A stretch of DNA of 64,000 bases from an uncultured Eubacteriales bacterium (GTDB taxonomy: Bacteria; Bacillota; Clostridia; Lachnospirales; Lachnospiraceae): the NCBI GenBank assembly GCA_949292785.1, contig CASFBK010000004.1, positions 1 through 64,000 of the forward strand, in the 5' to 3' direction. The notes under the pieces are model-generated. The model made no database searches. It had not been told where the DNA came from and saw only the letters and a list, made by a program, of their open reading frames with translations. The translations under genes and the position numbers were made by a program. Below, piece after piece: positions 21,651-30,772 of this stretch (position 1 is its first letter; each line of letters opens with the position of its first letter).

Positions 21651-22274
21651 ATGGAATTTATAGAAGTAACAGCAAAAACAGTAGATGATGCTATTACAGA
21701 AGGTCTGGTAAAGCTTGGAACTACTAGTGATAAAATTGAATATGAAGTAATTGAAAAAGGAAGCAGCGGTTTCCTTGGAATCGGTAGCAAGATGGCAAAA
21801 ATCAAAATTCGTAAGAAATCGGATGTAGAAGATTTTGTACGTGAATTTTTAGATGACGTTTTTCGTGCAATGGATATGGAAGTAGAGCTCATGATTACCA
21901 AGAGCGAAGACGGTAAGAATATTGATGTAGAATTAAAGGGAAGCGAAATGGGAGTTTTAATCGGAAAACGTGGACAGACTCTTGACTCTCTTCAGTATTT
22001 AACAAATCTTGCAGTTGGAAAAAAAGTAAATGAATATGTTAAGGTAAAGCTGGACACGGAGGATTATAGAAAGAGAAGAAAAGAAACTCTGGAAAATCTT
22101 GCAAAGAATATTGCTTATAAAGTAAAAAGAACAAAACGTCCGGTTTCCTTAGAACCGATGAACCCATTTGAAAGAAGAGTGATTCATTCTGCATTACAGA
22201 ATGACCGTTATGTAAGTACACACAGCGAAGGAGAAGAACCTTACAGACATGTGGTAGTTACTTTAAAAAGATAA
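21651..22274 (+). CDS. khpB: RNA-binding protein KhpB (Jag)
   Basis: About 207 residues with the Jag-N domain (FIEVTAKTVDDAITEGLVKLG), a KH domain (MGVLIGKRGQTLDSLQYLTN) and a C-terminal R3H domain (ERRVIHSALQNDRYVSTHSEG). It binds RNA with KhpA and affects cell elongation and division in Gram-positives. The ATG at 21651 is preferred because the GGGGG site is 8 bases upstream; an ATG at 21645 is too close to it. Confidence 0.95.
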   Translation: MEFIEVTAKTVDDAITEGLVKLGTTSDKIEYEVIEKGSSGFLGIGSKMAKIKIRKKSDVEDFVREFLDDVFRAMDMEVELMITKSEDGKNIDVELKGSEMGVLIGKRGQTLDSLQYLTNLAVGKKVNEYVKVKLDTEDYRKRRKETLENLAKNIAYKVKRTKRPVSLEPMNPFERRVIHSALQNDRYVSTHSEGEEPYRHVVVTLKR

Positions 22275-22287
22275 TATGTTTCTTACC

Positions 22288-22334
22288 AAAGGCTTTCTCA
22301 AACTATGACAGTATGTTATAATGAGAAAGCCTTT
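22288..22334 (+). terminator. Hairpin between khpB and mnmE with embedded -10 box
   Basis: Perfect 13-bp arms (22288-22300 and 22322-22334) around a 21-base loop, followed by only a short CTTTTGAC. A TATAAT (22317-22322) lies at the loop-stem junction, so the same sequence could end khpB transcription weakly and start mnmE transcription. Confidence 0.5.
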
Positions 22335-22377
22335 TGACATGTTAGAATGTAAAGAATATTTTTATAAAGGAGCCATT

Positions 22378-23769
22378 ATGAAAACAGATACAATTACCGC
22401 CATTGCAACAGCCATGACAAATTCCGGAATTGGAATTGTACGAATCAGTGGAGAGGAAGCCTTTACCGTTATTGATAAGATATATCGAGCGAAAAAAGGA
22501 GAGAAAAAGTTATCCGAACAGCAAAGCCATACCATACATTATGGCTATATTTGTGATGGTGAAAAAATAATTGATGAAGTTATGGTATTGATTATGAAGG
22601 CTCCCAATAGTTATACCACAGAAGATACGGTAGAAATAGACTGCCATGGTGGAACCCTTGTGATGAAACGAATTTTAGAAACGGTTATCAAGTATGGAGC
22701 AAGACCGGCGGAACCGGGAGAATTTACAAAGCGTGCTTTTTTAAATGGAAGAATTGATTTGTCCCAAGCAGAGTCTGTGATTGATGTAATTAATGCAAAA
22801 AATGATTTTGCATTAGAATCTTCGATTCATCAGCTTCAGGGAAAAGTAAAAGAGAAGATAAAAGAGATTCGTGGAAAGGTAATTCATGAAATTGCTTTTA
22901 TTGAATCGGCGCTGGATGACCCGGAGCATTTTTCTATAGACGGCTATGGTGAAGAGCTGATGGATATCATGAATGAGGTGTCCGGTGAGGTAGAAGCTTT
23001 GTTAGCCTCTTCGGAAAATGGAGCCTTATTAAAAGAAGGAATTAACACGGTGATTATTGGAAAACCAAATGCGGGAAAATCTTCTTTGATGAATGTGCTT
23101 CTGGGAAGAGAACGTGCAATCGTAACAGATATTGCAGGAACTACCAGAGATGTGTTGGAAGAGCAGATTAACTTAAATGGTATTACTTTAAATATTGTAG
23201 ATACCGCCGGAATTCGTGATACAGAAGATATTGTGGAGAAAATTGGAGTAGATAAGGCAAAAGAATATTTATTAAATGCAGATTTAATTATTTATGTAGT
23301 AGATTCTTCTACGGAGTTAGATAAAAATGACGAAGAGATTATTTCTATGCTTTCGGATAAGAAAGCAGTGATTTTGTTGAATAAATCAGATTTATCACAG
23401 GTTACTTCGGAAGAAGTATTAAGAGGAGTATTGGAAGAAAAGAAGATAGAAAAGCCGGTGATTTCTATATCAGCAAAGGAGCGGACCGGAATTGATAAGT
23501 TAGAAGATACTATAAAGGAAATGTTTTTCCAGGGAGAAATATCCTTTAATGATGAAATATATATTACAAATGTTCGACAGAAAACAGCGTTGCAGTCCGC
23601 ACTTCATAGTTTTCAGCTGGTACAGCAGAGTATTGAAAACGAAATGCCGGAAGACTTTTATTCTATTGATTTAATGAGCGCTTATGAAGAATTGGGAAGT
23701 ATTATTGGAGAAGCAGTGGGCGAAGATTTGGTAAATGAGATATTCAGTAAGTTCTGCATGGGAAAATAA
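22378..23769 (+). CDS. mnmE: tRNA modification GTPase MnmE
   Basis: 463 residues from the ATG at 22378, with AAAGGAG 6 bases upstream; the longer reading from 22321 starts inside the hairpin and lacks a site. N-terminal folate-binding domain (TITAIATAMTNSGIGIVRISG), an inserted G domain (GKPNAGKSSLMN, DTAGIRDT and NKSD) and the C-terminal FSKFCMGK with the conserved Cys. With MnmG it installs carboxymethylaminomethyl groups on wobble uridine of tRNAs. Confidence 0.98.
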   Translation: MKTDTITAIATAMTNSGIGIVRISGEEAFTVIDKIYRAKKGEKKLSEQQSHTIHYGYICDGEKIIDEVMVLIMKAPNSYTTEDTVEIDCHGGTLVMKRILETVIKYGARPAEPGEFTKRAFLNGRIDLSQAESVIDVINAKNDFALESSIHQLQGKVKEKIKEIRGKVIHEIAFIESALDDPEHFSIDGYGEELMDIMNEVSGEVEALLASSENGALLKEGINTVIIGKPNAGKSSLMNVLLGRERAIVTDIAGTTRDVLEEQINLNGITLNIVDTAGIRDTEDIVEKIGVDKAKEYLLNADLIIYVVDSSTELDKNDEEIISMLSDKKAVILLNKSDLSQVTSEEVLRGVLEEKKIEKPVISISAKERTGIDKLEDTIKEMFFQGEISFNDEIYITNVRQKTALQSALHSFQLVQQSIENEMPEDFYSIDLMSAYEELGSIIGEAVGEDLVNEIFSKFCMGK

Positions 23770-23856
23770 AATTACCTGTTATTGTTGTTTAAAGCGGTAA
23801 TTTAATGCAAGAAAGAAATTATAATAAGAATATAAGATAAATTTTGAGATAGAAAT

Positions 23857-23921
23857 ACGTGATAAGACATGAGATAGGAATTAGGTTAAAAATATAAGAT
23901 AAGTCATGAAATAGGAATTTA
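23857..23921 (+). repeat. Imperfect direct repeat upstream of mnmG
   Basis: A 22-base unit, GATAAGACATGAGATAGGAATT, recurs about 40 bases later as GATAAGTCATGAAATAGGAATT (two changes), with a more divergent copy just before. The AT-rich gap 23770-23943 otherwise shows only a short AAATTACC/GGTAATTT hairpin after mnmE. No gene is visible. Confidence 0.6.
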
Positions 23922-23943
23922 AAATAGAAAGAAGGATAAAAGA

Positions 23944-25839
23944 ATGCCTTATATAGAAGAAAATTATGATGTGGTAGTAGTAGGAGCCGGTCATGCAGGA
24001 TGCGAAGCAGCTCTTGCCTGTGCAAGACTTGGGTTGAAAACGATTGTATTTACTGTAAGTGTAGAAAGCATTGCTCTGATGCCTTGTAATCCCAATATTG
24101 GAGGAAGTTCTAAGGGACATCTGGTAAGAGAAATTGATGCTCTTGGCGGCGAGATGGGAAAAAATATAGATAAGACATTTATTCAGTCAAAGATGTTAAA
24201 TGTATCGAAAGGACCTGCAGTTCATTCTCTTCGTGCCCAGGCAGATAAAGCGGAATACAGTAGGACCATGAGAATGACCATGGAAAATACCCAGCATCTT
24301 ACCATTCGTCAGGCAGAAGTATCGGAAATCATTGTGGAAGATGGCAGGATAAAAGGAGTAAAAACTTTTTCCGGGGCAGTTTATCATAGTAAGGCAGTGG
24401 TCCTTTGTACCGGTACATACTTAAAGGCAAGATGTCTTTATGGTGAAGTAATTAATTATACCGGACCAAATGGATTGCAGCCGGCAAACCATCTGACGGA
24501 TTCCTTAAAAGCGAACGGTGTAGAAATGTTCCGCTTTAAGACTGGAACTCCGGCAAGAATAGATAAACGTTCTATTGATTTTTCAAAAATGCAGGAACAA
24601 AAGGGAGATGAGAGGGTAGTTCCTTTTTCCTTTACTACTAATCCGGAAGATGTTCAGATAGAACAGGAATCCTGCTGGCTGACTTACACTAATTTGAAGA
24701 CCCATGAGATTATTAAAAATAATCTGGACCGTTCTCCGATTTATGCGGGAATTATTGAAGGAACGGGCCCGAGATATTGTCCTTCCATTGAAGATAAGGT
24801 GGTAAAGTTTGCGGATAAAGAAAGACATCAGGTATTTATTGAACCGGAAGGAAAGTATACCAATGAGATGTATATTGGTGGAATGTCCAGTTCCCTTCCG
24901 GAAGACGTTCAATATGAAATGTACCGCACGGTTCCGGGATTAGAGAATGCAAAGATTGTAAAAAATGCCTATGCCATTGAATATGATTGTATCAATCCAA
25001 GACAGCTTAATCCAACACTTGAATTTAAGAAGATTAAGGGGCTCTTTTCTGGAGGTCAGTTTAATGGAAGCTCCGGTTATGAAGAAGCAGCCGGACAGGG
25101 ATTAGTAGCAGGAATCAATGCAGCTATGTCAGTATTAGGAAAAGAACCTCTGGTTTTAGACCGTTCAGAATCTTATATTGGCGTTTTGATTGATGACCTG
25201 GTAACAAAGGATAATAAAGAACCTTACCGCATGATGACTTCAAGAGCGGAATATCGCTTACTTTTGCGCCAGGATAATGCAGATTTACGCCTTTCTAAGA
25301 AAGGATATGAAGTTGGGCTAATCAGTAAAGAACGTTATGACTGGGTGGTAGAAAAGGAAAGATTGATTCAGGAAGAAGTGGAACGGGTAGAGCATGTAAA
25401 TATTGGCGCCAATGCAAAGACTCAGAAAATTTTAGAGGAACATAACAGTACACCTTTGAAAAACGGAACGACTTTGGCGGAGTTGATTCGCAGACCGGAA
25501 TTATGTTATGAAGATTTGGCAGAAATTGATTTGGAGCGTCCAACGCTAAAATATGATGTGGTAGAACAGGTAAATATCAGCATTAAGTATGATGGATACA
25601 TTAAGCGGCAGATGAAGCAGGTAAAGGAATTTAAGAAGCTGGAGAACAAGAAGCTGCCGGAGCATTTTGATTATGACCAGGTAAACAGTCTGCGCATCGA
25701 AGCAAAGCAGAAATTGAATTTATATCAGCCGGTAAGTGTAGGACAGGCATCCAGAATCTCGGGAGTGTCACCTGCAGATATTTCTGTCCTTTTAGTATAT
25801 TTAGAACAGATGTATCACAATCAAAAGAAAGAAAAATAA
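23944..25839 (+). CDS. mnmG: tRNA uridine modification enzyme MnmG (GidA)
   Basis: 631 residues. The FAD-binding N-terminus [22 protein letters not shown] and the signature [24 protein letters not shown] are diagnostic, as is [19 protein letters not shown] [16 protein letters not shown]-terminal [18 protein letters not shown] contacts MnmE. It works with MnmE in tRNA wobble modification using FAD and methylene-folate. AGAAGGA precedes the ATG. Confidence 0.98.
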   Translation: MPYIEENYDVVVVGAGHAGCEAALACARLGLKTIVFTVSVESIALMPCNPNIGGSSKGHLVREIDALGGEMGKNIDKTFIQSKMLNVSKGPAVHSLRAQADKAEYSRTMRMTMENTQHLTIRQAEVSEIIVEDGRIKGVKTFSGAVYHSKAVVLCTGTYLKARCLYGEVINYTGPNGLQPANHLTDSLKANGVEMFRFKTGTPARIDKRSIDFSKMQEQKGDERVVPFSFTTNPEDVQIEQESCWLTYTNLKTHEIIKNNLDRSPIYAGIIEGTGPRYCPSIEDKVVKFADKERHQVFIEPEGKYTNEMYIGGMSSSLPEDVQYEMYRTVPGLENAKIVKNAYAIEYDCINPRQLNPTLEFKKIKGLFSGGQFNGSSGYEEAAGQGLVAGINAAMSVLGKEPLVLDRSESYIGVLIDDLVTKDNKEPYRMMTSRAEYRLLLRQDNADLRLSKKGYEVGLISKERYDWVVEKERLIQEEVERVEHVNIGANAKTQKILEEHNSTPLKNGTTLAELIRRPELCYEDLAEIDLERPTLKYDVVEQVNISIKYDGYIKRQMKQVKEFKKLENKKLPEHFDYDQVNSLRIEAKQKLNLYQPVSVGQASRISGVSPADISVLLVYLEQMYHNQKKEK

Positions 25840-25849
25840 TGGAGCGCCT

Positions 25850-26572
25850 ATGGAATATAATTTGACAAAACTTAAATCAGGATTAAACAAATTACAAATT
25901 GAACTTTCCGAGAATCAGCTGCAGCAATTTCTTACTTACTATGAAATGTTGATAGAAAAAAATAAGGTAATGAATCTGACTGCTATTACCGAATTTGAAG
26001 AAGTAGTAGAAAAGCATTTTCTGGATTCCTTAAGTCTTATCCAACAGATGGATTTGAATCAGAATTTAAAGGTTTTAGATTTGGGAACCGGTGCAGGCTT
26101 TCCGGGAATTCCCTTAAAGATAGCTTTTCCAGAACTGGAAATTGTATTGATGGATTCCCTGAATAAAAGAATTAATTTTTTAAATGAAGTGATTGCTGCA
26201 TTAAAATTAGAAAACATAACTGCTATCCATGGAAGAGCAGAGGAGATGGCAAGAAAACCGGAATACCGGGAACAGTTTGATTTGTGTGTTTCCAGGGCAG
26301 TGGCGAACCTTGCATCTTTAAGTGAGTATTGTTTACCCTTTGTGGCATTGCACGGAAACTTTATTTCTTATAAATCAGGAGAAATAGAAGAGGAAGTGAA
26401 TCAATCAAAGAAAGCAGTTTTTCTTCTGGGAGGAAGAATAAAAGATGTAAAAAAATTCCGCTTAGTAGAAACAGACGCGGAACGGTCCTTTGTTCAAATA
26501 GAAAAAGTGAAGAAAACACCAAAAACGTATCCAAGAAAGGCGGGTACACCGTCCAAAAATCCAATTCAGTAA
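25850..26572 (+). CDS. rsmG: 16S rRNA (guanine527-N7)-methyltransferase RsmG
   Basis: 240 residues, class I SAM-dependent fold: KVLDLGTGAGFPGIPLKIAFP binds SAM, MDSLNKRINFLNEV and VSRAVANLASLSEYCLPF are family blocks. It methylates G527 in 16S rRNA. It starts 10 bases after mnmG with a GGAGCG site, so mnmE, mnmG and rsmG form the usual gid operon. Confidence 0.97.
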   Translation: MEYNLTKLKSGLNKLQIELSENQLQQFLTYYEMLIEKNKVMNLTAITEFEEVVEKHFLDSLSLIQQMDLNQNLKVLDLGTGAGFPGIPLKIAFPELEIVLMDSLNKRINFLNEVIAALKLENITAIHGRAEEMARKPEYREQFDLCVSRAVANLASLSEYCLPFVALHGNFISYKSGEIEEEVNQSKKAVFLLGGRIKDVKKFRLVETDAERSFVQIEKVKKTPKTYPRKAGTPSKNPIQ

Positions 26573-26630
26573 AATGGAATGAATGGAAAACAGAAAGCCT
26601 TTTTTGGAAACTTAGTGATATAAGTTGCGT

Positions 26631-26668
26631 ACAAAAAAGATATGAAATCATCAAACAATTTCATATCT
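26631..26668 (-). terminator. Bidirectional terminator between rsmG and the hydrolase gene
   Basis: Perfect 11-bp arms (26638-26648 and 26658-26668). The minus-strand side ends in TTTTTTG, a strong intrinsic terminator for the hydrolase gene. The plus side is followed by CTTTCTATTTC and may also end rsmG transcription. Confidence 0.85.
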
Positions 26669-26689
26669 CTTTCTATTTCTTGAAATTTT

Positions 26690-27643
26690 TTATTTCGATT
26701 CTAAATAAAGGTTTAATACCTCCATCAATTTTTCCGGAACTTCTAATTGAGGAAGATATTTGGAATTCTCTACATAAGAAGCTTCAATGGATGGATTGTA
26801 TGCAACATAGGAATTCATGATTTCTGTAATACCATTTTGTTCCCGGCTGCCGATAAGGTAAATGCTGTTATTTATTTTTTTCAAAGCATGGACAATATTA
26901 ATATTGGTATAATTTGCTTTTATACTGGAAAGGAGATATTTTCCTTTTCCATTTTGAAGATGTGCTGCTTCATAATAAGTATCTAAAACTTTGGTAGATA
27001 CCATATGTCCCTTGTAATAATATTTCTCTTCAAAAAGCTTTGATATGTTTTTGTTGTAAAAGACAATGTTGTAAATCAAAGTACCAATAATAGGCATATC
27101 AATTAAAAACTTCAAAGCATTTTTTTCTTTGTTTGGCGTTGCACAAAGCTCCATCAGATTGCTGGGGTTAATGACAATGATTTTATTAAATTCTTCCGGA
27201 TTCATATTGCATGCCATTAAAGTAAAGGAAGAAGATTCTCCTGTCACAACAACATCTGTTTTTTCTCCAATTACGTTTTTAATAAAATCTGTAATAAGTT
27301 GAACAAAAAGATAATTGCTGTAGGTCATATTTGGTTTATCGCTTCTGCCACATCCCAAAAGGTCCAGGGCATAAACCGTATGATTTTTAGCCAGGTGCTT
27401 AATACATTTTTCCCATTCATAAGAAGAGGAAGCAGGATTCAAATCGTGAACTAAAAGAACAGGACTCCCCTTTCCTTGTTTGGTATAAAATATCTCTCCG
27501 TATCTCCAGGTAAAAAATCTTCCTTTATCCGTTTTAAGTAGGTTCTTCATAACAGAAGAAACACTAATTGCTTTATTGATACCATGAATCGTTATGGTAG
27601 TTATCGTTGTAAGAAGTAAAAAATTACGAATTTGTTTTTTCAT
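26690..27643 (-). CDS. Membrane-anchored alpha/beta hydrolase fold protein, active site degenerate
   Basis: 317 residues. A hydrophobic N-terminus (about 8-28) suggests a signal anchor. The hydrolase core starts at VLLVHDLNP (about 62-70); the YALDLLGCGRSDKP block at 91-104 is typical. The nucleophile elbow reads GESSS (135-139) rather than GxSxG. The block that normally carries the catalytic His (GH-P-LE-PE) reads SKYLPQLEVPEKL near the C-terminus, with no His, and the usual Asp loop reads LIGSREQNG. I therefore infer an inactive or altered hydrolase. It is a single gene, convergent with rsmG. Confidence 0.8.
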   Translation of the reverse strand: MKKQIRNFLLLTTITTITIHGINKAISVSSVMKNLLKTDKGRFFTWRYGEIFYTKQGKGSPVLLVHDLNPASSSYEWEKCIKHLAKNHTVYALDLLGCGRSDKPNMTYSNYLFVQLITDFIKNVIGEKTDVVVTGESSSFTLMACNMNPEEFNKIIVINPSNLMELCATPNKEKNALKFLIDMPIIGTLIYNIVFYNKNISKLFEEKYYYKGHMVSTKVLDTYYEAAHLQNGKGKYLLSSIKANYTNINIVHALKKINNSIYLIGSREQNGITEIMNSYVAYNPSIEASYVENSKYLPQLEVPEKLMEVLNLYLESK

Positions 27644-27792
27644 GTAGAGCAGTCCTCCCTCAACATTTTTTCTCTTTCTATTATTATAGACGAATTGATT
27701 CAGATATACAAATAAAAAATCAAAATTAATCTTTAAATATAATTTAAAATGATATAGAATTAAATTATCTGTAATTTAAAAATAATGATATA

Positions 27793-27804
27793 GAACATAT
27801 GTTC
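27793..27804. promoter_or_regulatory. Candidate LexA (SOS) box
   Basis: The palindrome GAACATATGTTC matches the core of the Gram-positive SOS box (CGAACNNNNGTTCG type). It sits 14 bases before the start codon of the sensor kinase gene and next to its ribosome binding site. A half-matching AAACATATGTTC occurs at 31692-31703 before the DUF4446 gene. Assignment rests on sequence alone. Confidence 0.35.
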
Positions 27805-27817
27805 TGTAAGGAGAAAT

Positions 27818-28843
27818 ATGGTAACAGAATATTTAGAAAAAATACATCAGGAAATGTATGAAAAAAAGATTTCTCTTGAGTGTGATTACAAAAAAACGGA
27901 ACTTCTATTAAAAGAGAATATACAATTTATTTATACTCTGGAAAGTTCTTTGGACAAGAATTATGAATCCTTTTCCCCCCGTGATATCAATCATGAAAGT
28001 TATGAAAAAATAGAAGCTTTAAAGAAAGAACAATCCCAGATTAAGAAAGAAATTGAAAAATTAGAATCAGAAATTTCTAATTTCAATGAACACTTATTAG
28101 AGTTAGAAAATGTATTAAAACATGTTAGGGAAAATACAAGAGCAGCAGAAGATAAAGAAGTATTAATGGAAGAAGATGAAATCTTTCGGAAAAAAATATT
28201 GGAAATACAAGAATTGGAGCGTCAGAGGATTGCCAGAGAATTACATGATTCCATCGTGCAAAGTCTTACAGGGATGGTACATAAGATTGAGTTTTGTACA
28301 AAATTAATGGATATTGATACGGTAAGATGTAAGTTAGAGCTTCAGACTATGTCAAAAATGGTGCGAAAAATTATAGAAGACATGCGTCATGTAATCTATA
28401 ACTTAAGACCTATGTCTTTGGACGATATTGGTTTAGAGGTCACATTGGAGCAGGAGGTTGCTAAGCTGCAAAACACAGGAAACTTTTTGGTGGATTATAA
28501 AACAGAAGGAGTAAGTTTAAAATTATCACCACTTGTTTCTCTTACCATATTAAGAATCGTGCAGGAAGCATGTAATAATATCAGAAAACATGCTAATGCC
28601 CATCATATCAAGATATTGGTTTCATACGAAAGTGAAAAAATAAATCTGCAGATAAAAGATGACGGATGTGGATTTGATGTAGAAAGTATCCGGCATTTGC
28701 ATAGAGAGGATGGTTCCGGGTTTGGAATTTCTATGATGAAAGAAAGAGTATATCTATTATCCGGAAAAATAAAGATTGAATCAATAGTAGGAGAAGGTAC
28801 AACCATTCTGGTCGAAATTCCTATTGATAAGGAGGAAGAATAA
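27818..28843 (+). CDS. Cytoplasmic DegS-like sensor histidine kinase
   Basis: 341 residues without membrane segments. Residues about 5-125 form a coiled coil. The HisKA_3 dimerisation domain has the phospho-acceptor His in RQRIARELHDSIVQSL (about 145-160). The HATPase domain shows VQEACNNIRKHANA (N box), DDGCGF (G1) and GSGFGISMMKERV (G2). It resembles Bacillus DegS: soluble, sensing through a coiled-coil region. The response regulator follows with no gap. A candidate SOS box lies upstream. Confidence 0.92.
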   Translation: MVTEYLEKIHQEMYEKKISLECDYKKTELLLKENIQFIYTLESSLDKNYESFSPRDINHESYEKIEALKKEQSQIKKEIEKLESEISNFNEHLLELENVLKHVRENTRAAEDKEVLMEEDEIFRKKILEIQELERQRIARELHDSIVQSLTGMVHKIEFCTKLMDIDTVRCKLELQTMSKMVRKIIEDMRHVIYNLRPMSLDDIGLEVTLEQEVAKLQNTGNFLVDYKTEGVSLKLSPLVSLTILRIVQEACNNIRKHANAHHIKILVSYESEKINLQIKDDGCGFDVESIRHLHREDGSGFGISMMKERVYLLSGKIKIESIVGEGTTILVEIPIDKEEE

Positions 28844-29488
28844 ATGGCAATTAAGATTATGATAGCAGACGACCACTCTATGGTCAGGGAGGGGTTAAAA
28901 CAATTATTAGAATTAGAAGGGGATATTGTCGTAACAGGGGAGGCAAGTGATGGAGTGGAATGTTTAGAATTATTAGAAAAGAATATTCCACAGGTTCTTC
29001 TATTAGATATTAATATGCCAAATATGAATGGATTAGAAGTGTTAGAAAAAATAAAAGAACAGAAAATAGATACGAAGGTAATTATCCTTACAGTCCATAA
29101 TGAAATTGAATATTTATTAAAAGCAGTAGAAATTGGAATTGATGGCTATATGTTAAAAGATTCTGATTCAAATGAATTGAAAAAAGCAATAATAAGTGTG
29201 ATTCAGGGAGAAAGTTATATCCAGCCAAATTTAATTCCTTTATTAAATTCTAAGATGATAGAACGAGATATTGATAAAGAAAAGTTAGAGTTACTGACAA
29301 AAAGAGAAATAGAAGTATTAAAGCTTATGGCTTTCGGTTCTTATAATAAAGATATTGGGGAACAACTTAATATTAGTGAACGTACTGTAAAAAATCATAT
29401 TTCCAGTATCTTTAAAAAGATTGATGTATCTGATAGGACACAAGCTGCAATATTTGCAATTAAAAATAATTTGATTAACATTTTTTGA
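28844..29488 (+). CDS. NarL/DegU-like response regulator
   Basis: 214 residues. Receiver domain with acidic pocket ADDHSMV, phospho-acceptor Asp in LLLDINMPNMNG (about 54), Thr in IILTVH and Lys in MLKDSD. C-terminal LuxR-type HTH: LTKREIEVLKLMAFGSYNKDIGEQLNISERTVKNHISSIFKKI. The ATG abuts the kinase stop codon, so the pair is one coupled operon. Target genes are not evident; a DegU-like pleiotropic role is possible. Confidence 0.95.
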   Translation: MAIKIMIADDHSMVREGLKQLLELEGDIVVTGEASDGVECLELLEKNIPQVLLLDINMPNMNGLEVLEKIKEQKIDTKVIILTVHNEIEYLLKAVEIGIDGYMLKDSDSNELKKAIISVIQGESYIQPNLIPLLNSKMIERDIDKEKLELLTKREIEVLKLMAFGSYNKDIGEQLNISERTVKNHISSIFKKIDVSDRTQAAIFAIKNNLINIF

Positions 29489-29489
29489 G

Positions 29490-29521
29490 AAAGGAGATGT
29501 TTCACGTGAAACATCTCCTTT
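29490..29521 (+). terminator. Terminator hairpin containing a perfect parS site
   Basis: A perfect 32-base palindrome followed by TTTTT directly after the response regulator stop codon. Its central 16 bases (29498-29513) read TGTTTCACGTGAAACA, which matches the bacterial parS consensus bound by ParB. One sequence therefore serves as the transcription terminator and as a ParB loading site. Confidence 0.9.
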
Positions 29522-29523
29522 TT

Positions 29524-29562
29524 TATATGATAGGAAATTGCGTTGCAATTATCTATCATATA
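29524..29562. repeat. Imperfect inverted repeat downstream of parS
   Basis: TATATGATAG-GAAATTGC and GCAATTAT-CTATCATATA flank a 3-base loop, giving a long near-perfect stem right after the parS terminator. Function unknown; it could extend the termination structure. Confidence 0.6.
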
Positions 29563-29640
29563 AAAACGCTCCGTTAAAAATGCGCACTACTGAGTACGCT
29601 ATTACATTTAGCTTAAAATTGCCATGTAAGTGTGATATGT

Positions 29641-29777
29641 TTTACATAAGAGTAATTATATTACACAAGAGTAATCATGTCGAACAAAAGTAATTATGTC
29701 GAATAAGAGTAATCATTTTACACAAAAGTAATTATGTTGCACAAGAGTCAATTATGTTGCACAAGAGTAATTATTAT
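29641..29777 (+). repeat. Degenerate tandem repeat array between two parS sites
   Basis: About seven head-to-tail units of 19-20 bases with the consensus (T)(G/A)CACAAGAGTAATTATGT. Units begin near 29641, 29661, 29681, 29700, 29719, 29738 and 29758. The rest of the 515-base gap (29489-30003) holds two parS sites and no convincing gene. The array resembles plasmid-type iterons, but its function is unknown. Confidence 0.85.
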
Positions 29778-29916
29778 ATCAAATAACAGTGCTCCGAGCG
29801 TGAAATGATTAAGTTCCACATGAGTGAGGGAAGAGTTAAAAGTGGACTTGTCTATTTGTTCTATTATAGAAAATAGTAATAACATAGATAATAATAACAT
29901 AATAAATCTTTAAGAA

Positions 29917-29932
29917 TGTTTCACGTGAAACA
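29917..29932. promoter_or_regulatory. parS site
   Basis: Perfect 16-base palindrome TGTTTCACGTGAAACA, identical to the core of the site at 29498-29513, 72 bases upstream of parA. ParB binds here and spreads, with ParA moving the origin regions apart. Confidence 0.92.
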
Positions 29933-30003
29933 TTGAAATAAATGTAGAATTACATGTCGAAAAGTGATATAATAAGAAAAGCACAAAAAGAAAGGAAATT
30001 ATC

Positions 30004-30771
30004 ATGGGAAGAATTATTGCTATTGCGAATCAGAAGGGTGGAGTTGGTAAAACAACTACTGCAATAAATTTATCAGCATGTCTTGCCGAAACAGGGAAAA
30101 AAGTACTGACTATTGATTTAGACCCTCAGGGAAATACAACCAGTGGACTTGGCATTGAAAAAGAAGGATTGGAAAACACGGTATATGAACTTATGCTGGG
30201 AGAATGTACAATTCGAGAAAGCATGATAAAAACAGAAATTGAAGGATTGCAGTTAATACCTTCTAACGTAAATCTTGCTGGAGCAGAGATAGAATTACTT
30301 GGAATTAACGAAAAGGAATATATTTTAAAAAATGAAGTAGATTATATACAGGATGATTTTGATTTTATTATTATTGATTGTCCTCCTTCCTTAAATATGC
30401 TTACCATTAATGCAATGACTACAGCTAATACGGTATTAGTTCCGATCCAATGTGAGTATTATGCATTAGAGGGATTGAGCCAGCTGATACATACCATCAA
30501 TCTGGTACAGCAGAGATTGAATCCGAACCTCCATATGGAGGGGGTCGTTTTCACTATGTATGATGCAAGAACAAATTTATCCTTGCAGGTAGTTGAAAAT
30601 GTAAAAAATAATTTGAATACTACTATTTATAAAACAATCATTCCAAGAAATATTCGTTTAGCAGAAGCTCCCAGTCATGGTCTTCCCATTAATTTATATG
30701 ATTCAAAATCTGCCGGAGCAGAAAGCTATCGTCTGTTGGCAAAAGAAGTAATAGAAAGAGAGGATGTATAA
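30004..30771 (+). CDS. parA: Chromosome partitioning ATPase ParA (Soj)
   Basis: 255 residues with the deviant Walker A KGGVGKTTTAINLSACLAE (about 11-29), Walker A' LDPQGNTTSGLG and Walker B DFIIIDCPPSLNMLTINAM. No N-terminal HTH, as in chromosomal Soj proteins. It binds DNA as an ATP dimer and is stimulated by ParB; it also modulates DnaA in Bacillus. GAAAGG precedes the ATG. parB begins 2 bases after the stop. Confidence 0.97.
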   Translation: MGRIIAIANQKGGVGKTTTAINLSACLAETGKKVLTIDLDPQGNTTSGLGIEKEGLENTVYELMLGECTIRESMIKTEIEGLQLIPSNVNLAGAEIELLGINEKEYILKNEVDYIQDDFDFIIIDCPPSLNMLTINAMTTANTVLVPIQCEYYALEGLSQLIHTINLVQQRLNPNLHMEGVVFTMYDARTNLSLQVVENVKNNLNTTIYKTIIPRNIRLAEAPSHGLPINLYDSKSAGAESYRLLAKEVIEREDV

Positions 30772-30772
30772 G

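Noticed and set aside
29641..29777. CRISPR array
   Set aside because: Units are contiguous with no spacers, degenerate and only 19-20 bases long; no cas genes are present.
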